Shown here: piece by piece, positions 42,716 through 51,227 of the stretch | Numbering within the stretch: the first letter of the stretch is position 1 | How the letters are laid out: each line of letters starts with the position of its first letter | DNA from: Eudorina sp. 2006-703-Eu-15 | Taxonomy: Eukaryota > Chlorophyta > Chlorophyceae > Chlamydomonadales > Volvocaceae | NCBI GenBank assembly: GCA_003117195.1 | Contig: BDSI01000127.1 | Coordinates: 124,001 to 188,000, forward strand | Direction: 5' to 3' | DNA: 64,000 bases | The notes under the pieces: model-generated | Told to the model about the DNA's origin: nothing | What the model saw: the letters and a program-made list of their open reading frames with translations, nothing else | The model's database searches: none | Position numbers and translations under genes: made by a program

Positions 42716-45700
42716 GAGAACTGAGCCGCGAGAAGCGAAGTACAGCGTATCAGGCGGTGTAGGCGAAGGAAGTAAATGACACCCGAAATACCCGGAACCC
42801 GAAACCCGAATTACCGACAACCCAGATGGTAGTGAATGGTGACGGCGATGTAGAAGTGTGTGTTTAGAATTGCAATTGTAGAAGTGTGTGTGTGTGTGTG
42901 GGTTACAGCGTGACTGCGGCGATGAAGCCGGGGGCGTGACTTGCAAAGAGCTTGAGCGCGTCCGGGAGGTACCACCCGTACGCGTACAGATGGCGTGTGT
43001 GCGGCATTACCAAGTAGTTATGTACGAGTGATACGGTTTCCCTTGCACCCTAAACCAAACCCGCCCACCCGTCCGTCCACCCGCGCCTCCCCCGGTCCCT
43101 ACCCTTCCCAGGCGCTGCTGGCCCGCCACTTCGACCTGATTGACCTGCTGGAGGGGGGCACCGGCGGCATCGCGGCGTCCCTCAACGGCGGCGGAGGCGG
43201 CGGAGGCGGCGGGGGCGGCGGGGGTGACGGTGACGGCGGCGCCCGGCCGCGCATCGACATCCTGCGTCAGAAGATGCTCCTGACGGGCACCAGCCTGCGG
43301 CGGGACCAGCTGGGGGAGGCGGAGCAGGTGGGCGGTGCGGGCGGTTGGGTCCTTGTGGTTGGGTCGGTTAGGGCGGCCGTGTGGTTGGTGCGGACCGTTG
43401 GGGTGGTTGTGGGTGGTTGGAGGTCGCGGGCGGGGAAGACGTGCAGAGGACCAAAGAGAAGCGAGTCGTCGACGATACCTCCATTGGTGCCGTAGTACAT
43501 GTCGTCCAACACATGGCTGGGATTAATGCAGTTATTACAAGCAGTTCATGGGATTTGTTTATTCAAATGCTCGAACCACCTTCCAACTGTCGTCCTCACA
43601 CTCTCACGCGCTCCCCACAGATCACGATCCAGGAGCTGCTCGGGGAGGGCACCTTCGGCAAGGTGTACAAGGGTACGTAGCCGTACGAGATGTACGGGAT
43701 GGAGGTGTGTAGTGGGGGTTAAAAAGCAACTGCCGGGGTCCTCGCCGCGCCGTGCCATGCCGCGCCGTCCTCTTGCTGCTGCCGGCGTGGTCTCCTCTCC
43801 CCACAAGTCTTCAAATTCGCTGTGCCCCTCGCCCCCTCCCCCCCTCCCCCGCTCCCGCCCCCGCCCCCGCCCCAGGTTTGTGGCGGGGCACCGAGGTGGC
43901 GATCAAGACCATCGTGTTACCCGCCAAGATGAGCGGCAAGGAGAAGCGCGAGAAGATGGCGGTGATGGAGGCGGCCATCAGCTCCTCGCTGGCGCACCCC
44001 AACGTCGTGCAGGTCCGCGTGGAGTCGGGGTTTGGGGTTGTTATGTGTGTTTGGGGTTGTTATGTGTTGTTATGTGTGTTTGGGGTTGTTATGTGTGTCA
44101 TGACATATCTCGCCGGGCCTGACGCTGGCGTGTGTAACTGTGAGAATACACATGTGTGGAGAACCTCAGCAGGAATATGCCGAGCATCGATCGCCCTTGG
44201 ATGGCCGTCCCGCGAATCCCCACAGACGTACACCTACCACATCCGGCCGCTGCGCGACTCGTCCGCTGCGCCGGCGTCGCCGGTGCGGTCGGGCGCCGCC
44301 GCGGCCGCCTTGATCGGCGATGGGTCAGCCCCGGCCGGCGGCAGCGGAGCGGCCAACGGGGGCACCCTCGGCGGCAGTGAGGCGGTCGGCCGCACCAAGG
44401 TGGGGATGGGATGGGGTATATGCGGGGGTGAGGGGAATGTGTGTGGGGGGGGATGCGGGCATGTTGTGACCAAGGGGGGGGGGTGCAGTTCCTTCCGCGC
44501 AGAGCCCGGCGGGGGAGCGTTTGAGTGGGAACGTGGGCGACTGCACCCAAGGCTCCAGGGGGACCCTAGGGGCCCTCCGTGATGGACGTGGGAGTATCGT
44601 AAGCCCAGCCCTGCCTGCCTCTCCTGCCTCTCCTGCCCTGCCTGTCTGCCCCAGTCAGTCCCAGGCCGCCCCATCCCAACCGCAGACGCTACCCGCTCCT
44701 GCCTCGCTCTGGCTGCACCCTTCACCGGACACCCACCTGTTTGCCAAGTGATTTGCCACAATTAATTTTCAACTGAGTCCAACCGTGGGCTCTGACTGGC
44801 CTCACCCGTCACATCCCAACCGAACAAATAACCGAACAAATAACTGAACATGTAACCGAACATGTAACCGCAGGTCCTGGCGGAGGCTGGTGCCATTGTC
44901 GTGGGATCTCCCGACTCCTCTGTCTCCACCGCCTCCATCTCCGTACACAACCCGCCGGCCAATCAGACCTCCGGCGTCGAAAGCTCGGCCGCTACAGCGG
45001 CGGCGCTGGCCGCGGTCGCGGCCCTGGGGGCGGGCGGCGAAGCGGGGCAGCAGCAGCAGGCCCCGGAGGCGGTGGCAGCGACGGCGAAGAGCTCGGCGCC
45101 GCCGCAGGCGCGCACTTCGTCGCAGAGCAACCTGCGGGGCGTGACCCTGGACCAGTCGACGGCGGGCATCCACAGCTACGAGGTACGGTGGCGGTTGGGG
45201 TACGGATGGTACGAAGTACGGGAGGTGTACGGATAAGGGATAACCATATGACGATCTGAAGTGGACCGGCAGGGAGAAGTGGGGTCGCAGGCGCGCGAAT
45301 CATCGAATGCAGAGCGCTGAGGTGAAGTAGTAAGTTCGTGTGAAAACAGCTCATCGTATGCTTCGGCATATCCTGGTGCGACACCGTAACATGGTACGGT
45401 ACGCCCAATCGCGTGCATACATCGACTCTCGGGTATTTAAATTACCTGGCGACGTTCGTGTATTCAAATGCCGCCTCCGCGCCCCTCTTTGGTCCATCCT
45501 TGAACTCTTTGTGGATCCGTACGGCACTGCCGCCTGCGTCGTGACCAACCTGCAACGGTCATACGACAGGTCCAGCTCGTCCTGGAGGTGAGAGGGGTGT
45601 GCGGCGGCGTTGGCGCCGCTTGCGTTTCATTTGTACGGCATCCACCGACCGAAGCGGCGCTGTTGTGTGCTTGCGACAATTCTTGCACGGGTGCTCCACG

Positions 45701-48700
45701 GCTGCCGTACAGCTGTTACCCGTGGGTTGCATCGTTGCTTCCGAGGGCGCACGCGCGAGGCTCTGGTTGGTTCTGGTCCGGGTGGCTGGGCTGCCGGACT
45801 TAGCCTTCCTTCAGAGTCTTAAGACGTAATCCATATTCAGGAGTACTAACCACACTTTGAATGCCAGTCCGGATCGGCTCCCATGTTCCAGTCGGCTGCT
45901 TGGTGCCTCCAACAGTACGGGGTTGGTTGGCCTCACCTTCCATAGTGCTGCTGCGCTGGTACGGGTCAACCGCCTGCTAACGGATAACGGCCAACCTCCG
46001 ATTGCAGTTTTGCGACCGGGGCTGTCTTCGCGACGTGCTGGACGCCGGGGCTTTCTTCACCGCCTCAGGTACGGCACGGGTAGTTGGGGCAGTTGGGTGC
46101 AGTTGATCGCACCATCGTCTTTGATTGTGCTTTAATGGACGATGCGCCGCGAACGCTGTACGGCATTGCACGGCGCTGCAAGATGCGCCTGTCGTACGTG
46201 TCACGTGCACTATCCGGCTCTGTTGAGCCTTCCGCGCACGAGCGGCATGGGGTGGCACGGGCTTCGGAAAGGGTTGCGAAGCGGCTGTGGCTGATTGAAA
46301 TGCTTCCTTGTGTTCGTCGCCTAATGACAATGACAATGACCGCCCGCCGTCCAACCACCATCCAACCGAAATTCGGTTAGGCCTCAACTACCCGGCGATT
46401 GTGGAGACCGCCGCCGACATCGCCAAGGCCATGCTGCACCTCCATCTGAACGACGTGCTGCATAGCGACCTCAAGGTACAGCACATTGTAGTACGGGACG
46501 ATCTGGGACCGTTACGGCAGTGAAGGAGAGACCGATGGTTACCAATGCGGCTTTTCGTGCCGTGGCCGTTTTGACTGTCTGTATAAGCGGGTGATGCACC
46601 TCACAAAGTTCTAGTGCAATCTGGAGGTTTTATTTCAACATACCGAAGCTGGCATGCACCAACCGCTACCGACCAACTAACCTAACGGCCCGGCCTGCGT
46701 TGTCAACCCCCGACAGGCCACCAACGTGATGCTCAAGAGCTCGGGCTCGGGCGACTCGGGTCGGGGCGTCATCGCCAAGGTACGGCACACGGTGTTGTAC
46801 GTGTGCGACGGAAACCCCGGTGCGGCACCTCGCGGGTGGCGGGGCACGGCGCACTGGGGCTATGCCTGGTGGCGCCCGGCGCTGCCGTCCCCAGCGCGAC
46901 GTTCGTGTCCGTGGGCCGACTATCTCTGACCTCCGTCTCGTCCCATCTCGTCCCGCCCGGTCCTGCTGGCGTGTGGATTGACGTAGTGGGCTGCCCTGCC
47001 CCGCCCCGCCCCGCCCTGTCCTGTGGTGCCTCGCCTCCCCCCTCTTTCCTCTCGTCGGCGTCGTCTTTGCGTTACTGCACCCGCAGGTGGCGGACTTCGG
47101 GCTGTCCGTACGACTGGACCACAACGCCTCCCACATCTCACACGCCTTCCAGGGGTCGCTCACGCACATGGCGCCGGTGAGGGGGGAAGGGGGAGGGGGG
47201 CCGCGGATACGGGGTGGGTTGGGCTCCGGGGGTACAAGGCGACAAGGCTGGGAGGGAGGGAGCTCTCGGGGACCCGGAGGGTCGCGTCGGCCGATGGTTG
47301 GCTGCCTCGGGGAATGGTATGAGGTCATGCAGTCCATGTTGGACTCTCCATCTGCTCGACTGCCTGTCTGACTGCGCTTCTGTGTCATGTTCCCCAACGC
47401 TGGCCGCAGGAGGTGATGCTGCAAGGCCACGTCAGCAGGGCGGCGGATGGTGGGCGGGGTCGGGGCCGGGTGCGGGTGGGGGGGGGGGGAGGGGAGGTGT
47501 GCAGGGCGCCGGGACGGGGGCAGCTGGGCGGGGGGGGGCCTTCGAAGTTTCGTTGCGGTCCATGCGCCATAGGGATCTTTATGATGAATGAGTGAATGAA
47601 TGAACGACATCTTCATGATGTCACATCACATTTCATATAGATCACATATCATGTATCACATCACATGTGACATATCAGTGCCACCACTCGGATCCCTGTG
47701 GATCTAGGCTTCGATGGTTTAGCTGACTGCGGCCGCCTCGTGTTGTCGTTTTCTTCGGACCGGTTGAGCGCTCCGCTCGCCCGACGACCCATGGGTCATG
47801 TGGCTTGTGGCCCCCACTCATGCGCCTCCCCGGCCCCGGTCCCCCCTCCTTTCGCCCTGTCCTCGGTCCTCCCCCTCACCCACAGTGTACGCGTTCGGCA
47901 TCACCATGTGGGAGATCTTCACGGGCGGCCAGGCGTACCGCGGTACGGACGGTGTACGGCACCCATGTGGGACCGGCGCGGCTTCAAGGGGTTGTCGGGA
48001 TGGGGAGCGCGTGATGGGGCTCTGTTACCAGCCCAGCCCAAAGGAAGCGGGAAGCGCACCTGGCGCGACGCACACGGTCGCGTCGGTGGTTTCGGGGCGC
48101 CGGAAGGAACGACGTGCCACCGGGTCGTCTGGGCGGGAGGTCTTTGCCTGTACGGCAAGCAGCCCGGGTGGGTCCCCAAGTACCCCCGAAGCATCCCGGC
48201 CCCCTGCGCCCGCCAGTCACATCTGGCGCTCCCTTCGCCTCCCCTCCCCTCCCCTCCCCTCCCCTCCCCCGTAACTCGTGAAGACAGCGAACCCGCGAGC
48301 AGGCAGAGCTGGTTGGGTCGCAGTGGTCCGCGTGGTCGACGTCGCCGTTGCAGTCTGATGTCGTACAATACTACAGACATGTACGTCGGTACATATGTAA
48401 AGCCTCCCCCCCTCCCGTCCCCTCCCCTCCCCTCCAGGCACTCCCGGTGCCCTGCTGGGCCACCAGACCTCCAAGGAGGGTCGCCGCCCCGTCTTCCCGC
48501 TGGGCACCCCGGCGGCCTACAAGGAGCTGGCGGAGAGGTGCTGGCACCCGGAGGCGGCGCAGAGGTGGGCGGCAGGGGAGGGGGGGCCCCGGGAGAAGGG
48601 CGGGAAGGGGAGGGGAGGGGAGGGGAGGGGGGGAGAGGGGCGAGGATGGGAGGGGGCCGGGAGAGGGGCGGAACCTGGCGTGTGTGCATGTCTGTGTGTA

Positions 48701-50411
48701 TTTAGATAAGAGACCCGTGGGTCTGTGTGTATGTGTGGAGGTGGTTGGTGACGGCGGGTCGCCCACGGCCTTGCCCGACTGCTTGCACTTGCACCCGGGC
48801 CCCCGCTTGCACTTACACCCGCGGGCCGCGTCCCCCGGCGCCCACCGATCGCGAGGTCTTACTACAGACCCCGCGGATAGGGGGTCGAGTTCGTCACCCT
48901 TGTGGGATGTGTGGGATGTGCGAAGGAGGGCCCGCCACCCGCTTGTGTTCTGTACCCTGGAGGCGCCGCCTCGCGCAGTGGCAGGCGGGACGGACCGCCC
49001 GGGGCCATTTGCCCCACCAGTGGCAGTGGGCTAGAGCCCCACTAGTGGCAGTGGGCTAGAGATGTTTCCCTCACCAGTGGCGGTGGGCTAGAGCAGGAGC
49101 TGATCCGGGATCGGTGGCCCCCTCCCTCCCTGGCGCATTCCCCAGGCCGACCTTCAATGAGATCCTGGATCTGCTGACCAAGATGCGGACGGAGATCCCG
49201 GGCCCTACGCCGCCGCTGGCGCCTGCGGTGCCGCTGCAAAAGAGGATGGCGGCGGCGCTGGCGGCCGACGACAACGCGAAAGGCGGCGGCGGCGGCGCCG
49301 CCGCCGCAAATGGTGCCGGCGGCTACGGGACGAGCAACGGGGTTCGAGGTGGCGGCGCGGGCGGCAGCCTCGGCGGCGGCGGTGGCGGCACGGCCACGGG
49401 GGCCAGCGGCATCGGCGGCAGCGGCATCGGCGGCAGCGGCATAGTGCCTCTTCGGAAGATCGGGGGCCCTGCGGTGGGGAGGGAGGGAGGACCGGGGGCC
49501 GGGGCTGGGGGGGCCGGGGCTGGGGGGGCCGGGCCATTCAAACTCCATGCGGTCAATAGCTGCGATACAGTGGTGGTTTTGGAGCATCAGAGATCAGACG
49601 GTGTGCTGGCTGGGTATCGTTGGTCAGCTCGCTGGTTTGTTGCGGTAGCGGGCCCGGGCTGTGGCCTCGGCTGCGGCCGCATGTCGCAACACGTCGGGTG
49701 GTGAGCGAGGAAGCGTGTCAGTCAGTCAGTCAGTCAGTCAGTCGGCCCCATACACCCAATATCCCACCTGCTGGGTCCACCTCCCCCAACCGTTGCGCTT
49801 ATCCCCCCCTGTCCTCTCATATCCTCTGCTTTCCTCGCCCCGCCCCGCCCCGCCCCGCACCCCCTCCCCCGCCCCGCCCTGCCCCGGCCCCCGGCCTCCC
49901 CCCCCCGTCTACCAATTTCCTATAACCCCCGCCCCGCCCCCCTCCCCCGCCCCACCAGGCCATCATGGTGGGCGGCCGGCTGGTGTCCCTCATGTCCGCC
50001 ATGCAGTCCGCGGACAGCGGCAGCAGCAACGGCCGGATGCTGCCGGGCAACAGCGCCGCCGCCGGGGCCACCCTGGGAGGTCTGGGCTTCCCTGGAGTGC
50101 TGGAGACCATCAGCGAGGAGTGCGCAAACTGCGACGGAAGCCGCCCGCTGCCATCGGTGAATTTGCCATCGGTGGCGGCGCCGTCGGCGGCGGCGGCCGG
50201 CGTCAACGGCAGCGCCAACGGGGATGCCGCCGCCGCGCGCGGCTCGCAGCGAAGCAGCGGCGTGGCAGCACAGAACGGCTCTGCTGCTGCTACTGCGGCG
50301 GCGGCGGCGGCAGCGGTCGTACCAGTGGCGGAGGGGGAGGGGGAGGGGGAGGGGGGTTCGCGCGAGGGTCGGCCCGCGACGGTGGCCCTGCAGATCGACG
50401 CTGATGTCTAG
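34319..50411 (+). CDS. Receptor-type protein kinase: TM - CHASE-like sensor - TM - TKL kinase, 27 exons
   Basis: Predicted plasma-membrane receptor kinase, 1,367 residues. Exons: 34319-34924, 35404-35547, 36969-37055, 37595-37711, 37843-38008, 38287-38400, 38769-38861, 39771-39844, 40305-40520, 41212-41325, 41814-41903, 42126-42188, 43112-43327, 43621-43672, 43876-44012, 44226-44399, 44874-45182, 45570-45587, 46008-46068, 46381-46475, 46717-46779, 47087-47176, 47410-47449, 47886-47942, 48438-48564, 49146-49473, 49959-50411. Disordered N-terminus (1-202); TM1 [20 protein letters not shown] (from 213). CHASE-like ectodomain (~251-570): [48 protein letters not shown], with several N-x-S/T sites. 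TM2 [20 protein letters not shown] (578-597), then a linker with a Gly run. Kinase: [11 protein letters not shown] (708-718), VAIK728, HSDLKATNVML (978-988; HSD for HRD), VADFGL (1004-1009), [35 protein letters not shown] ~160-residue insert (764-924) separates beta3/alphaC from the hinge VQLVLEFCDRG. The C-terminal tail is Ser/Ala/Gly-rich. Confidence 0.88.
36027..36113 (-). repeat. Family 3 repeat, diverged
   Basis: On the - strand: GCAGGCAGGAATGCGTGACA, then GCCCGTATGCGTGACTGATG. CHASE-kinase intron 2. Confidence 0.7.
36535..36562 (+). repeat. Family 2 repeat, truncated
   Basis: TAGGAAATTGGTAGACATAT then TCAATAGG. The right half is missing. A family-1 left end (GGGTTAAAAAGAAAAACAGCC) follows at 36703-36732. 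Confidence 0.75.
38215..38260 (-). repeat. Family 2 repeat
   Basis: On the - strand: GGAAATGGGTCGACATAATC, then GAAGTTGCGCTGCTGCCAGA. It lies about 25 bp before the 3' splice site of the exon starting 38287. Confidence 0.75.
38680..38730 (-). repeat. Family 2 repeat
   Basis: On the - strand: GGGGTACAGGAAAAATGGTG, then ACATGTAATCACTGCGCTGC and CGCCAGAGC. It lies about 40 bp before the exon starting 38769. Confidence 0.8.
39668..39752. repeat. CTCCCGACCC decamer minisatellite at a 3' splice site
   Basis: Eight imperfect copies of a CTCCCGACCC / CTCCCGGACC unit make up the pyrimidine-rich stretch ending 18 bp before the CHASE-kinase exon that starts at 39771. Confidence 0.85.
40178..40236 (-). 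repeat. Family 1 repeat, inverted
   Basis: On the + strand: TGCTGGGTGTGCCCGGGTTC, then GTTCTACGGGTTTATTTATT and TTTTTCAATTTAACCCC. It is the reverse complement of the 29409 copy and lies about 70 bp before the CHASE-kinase exon starting 40305. Confidence 0.85.
40558..40650 (+). repeat. Family 3 right end, tandemly duplicated
   Basis: Two successive copies of CCGTATGCGT..TATACCCAATGCCCGACCAC in the intron after 40520. The left part (GGCAGGAGTGCG) reappears downstream at 40728. Confidence 0.8.
41388..41428 (+). repeat. Family 3 fragment
   Basis: GGACAGGACCAGGACAGGTG then TGCGTGACATGCAAGGGG. CHASE-kinase intron. Confidence 0.7.
41984..42003 (+). repeat. Family 2 fragment
   Basis: GGGTAGACATATGGAAGCG, matching only the central part of the family. 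It lies 190 bp before a family-1 copy in the next intron. Confidence 0.5.
42190..42285 (+). repeat. Family 1 repeat, near full length
   Basis: GGGGGGTTAAATTGAAAAAA, AACGAACCCGGGCACACCC, AGTATACTTACGTGGTGCGG, TACCTGCATAGCAATGG. It starts within a few bases of the donor of the exon ending 42188. Confidence 0.85.
42387..42552 (+). repeat. (GT)30 tract joined to a full family 3 repeat
   Basis: About 30 GT units (42387-42446) pass into TATTTAAGCAGGCAGAACAGG, GAGTGCGTGACATGCGAGG, TTTGCCCGTATGCGTGTATA and ACATACCCACTGCCCGACCC. The 51.18 kb copy also has GT units at this boundary. Confidence 0.9.
42685..42745 (+). repeat. (GT)n tract with TAAAAGAGAACTGAGCCGCGAGAA
   Basis: About 13 GT units followed by TAAAAGAGAACTGAGCCGCG and AGAAGCGAAG. 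The inverted equivalent is at 32465-32526. The GT tract at 50.9 kb is likewise followed by TAAAAAAGAACT. Confidence 0.85.
44851..44867 (+). promoter_or_regulatory. Two TGTAA words directly before a 3' splice site
   Basis: A tandem CGAACAAATAAC / CGAACATGTAAC repeat (44821-44870) forms the end of the intron before the exon at 44874. It places TGTAA at 44851-44855 and 44863-44867, 6-20 bp from the acceptor. They could act as premature poly(A) signals; no proof of use. Confidence 0.4.
45570..45587 (+). other. 18-nt microexon of the CHASE kinase
   Basis: Flanked by CGACAG and GTGAGA, this exon encodes VQLVLE, the kinase hinge strand. It joins HSYE (exon ending 45182) to [14 protein letters not shown] (exon from 46008) in phase 0. 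Without it the kinase domain lacks the beta5/hinge segment. Confidence 0.8.
49716..49743. repeat. (GTCA)n microsatellite
   Basis: Seven GTCA units in the last intron of the CHASE-kinase gene. Confidence 0.9.
49906..49928 (-). repeat. Family 2 fragment (left end)
   Basis: On the - strand: GGGGTTATAGGAAATTGGTA then GACG. It ends 30 bp before the last exon of the CHASE-kinase gene. Confidence 0.7.
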
Positions 50412-50424
50412 GGGTGGGCGGCAG

Positions 50425-50762
50425 GTGGGGCTGGGGCTGGGGCTGGGGCTGGGGCTGGGGCTGGGGCTGGGGCTGGGGCTGGGGCTGGGGCTACGGCTGG
50501 GGCTGGGGCTGGGGCTACGGCTGGGGCTACGGCTGGGGCTACGGCTGGGGCTACGGCTGGGGCTACGGCTGGGGCTGGGGCTGGGGCTGGGGCTGGGGCT
50601 GGGGCTGGGGCTGGGGCTGGGGCTGGGGCTGGGGCTGGGGCTGGGGCTGGGGCTGGGGCTGGGGCTGGGGCTGGGGCTGGGGCTGGGGCTGGGGCTGGGG
50701 CTGAGGCTGGGGCTGAGGCTGAGGCTGAGGCTGGGGCTACGGCTGGGGCTGGGGCTGGGGGT
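50425..50762. repeat. (GGGGCT)n hexamer array with GGCTAC variants, 3' UTR of CHASE kinase
   Basis: About 55 hexamers beginning 14 bp after the TAG at 50411. Interspersed GGGGCTAC and GAGGCT variants cluster in the first third and at the end. The array is open in all frames on both strands, giving artefactual Gly-Trp/Ala-Pro/Ser-Pro open frames. Confidence 0.95.
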
Positions 50763-50870
50763 GGGCGAACCCGTGCGTCCGGGGAATGCGGGGGCGGGCA
50801 GGTGAAGACGTGAACCGATGCACGGGTCTGGGTGGCTGCGCCTCGGCCACAGTGTTGCATACCGGCTGTG

Positions 50871-50873
<3 letters not shown>

Positions 50874-50932
<59 letters not shown>
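50874..50932 (+). repeat. (GT)28 tract ending in a TGTAA poly(A)-signal word
   Basis: About 28 GT units run into TAAAAAAGAACTG, so the last repeat unit creates TGTAA at 50928-50932. This is the first TGTAA after the CHASE-kinase stop and would give a 3' UTR of about 0.52 kb. Confidence 0.7.
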
Positions 50933-50936
<4 letters not shown>

Positions 50937-51181
50937 GAACTGTGGTGTGTGTTTCTTAGGTAGGCTGTGATGTGTACGCGGTACTGTGCGCGGCACTGCC
51001 CTGGAGGACCCCCATCGTCCATCCGACGGATGGGGGGAGGGCGCGTGGGACGGCGCGGCGGCTCGGAATCTGGTTGGATGTTTCGGAGCTGCGCGGGCGG
51101 CGGCGAAGGGGTCTCAGGTGACCGTGTCTGTGCGTGTGTGTGTATGTGTGTGTGTTTTAAATAGGAGCCCGCCCGACCCGA

Positions 51182-51227
51182 TGTGTGTGTTTTTAGGCAG
51201 GCAGAGCGGGTGTGCATGACATGCAAG
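51182..51227 (+). repeat. Family 3 repeat, left end
   Basis: TGTGTGTGTTTTTAGGCAGG then CAGAGCGGGTGTGCATGACA and TGCAAG. A GT stretch again abuts the left boundary. Confidence 0.75.

Noticed and set aside
50408..51226. Ala-Pro, Ser-Pro and Gly-Trp repeat proteins over the GGGGCT array
   Set aside because: The hexamer has no stop in any frame; the CHASE-kinase stop precedes it and the frames change only with the hexamer phase.
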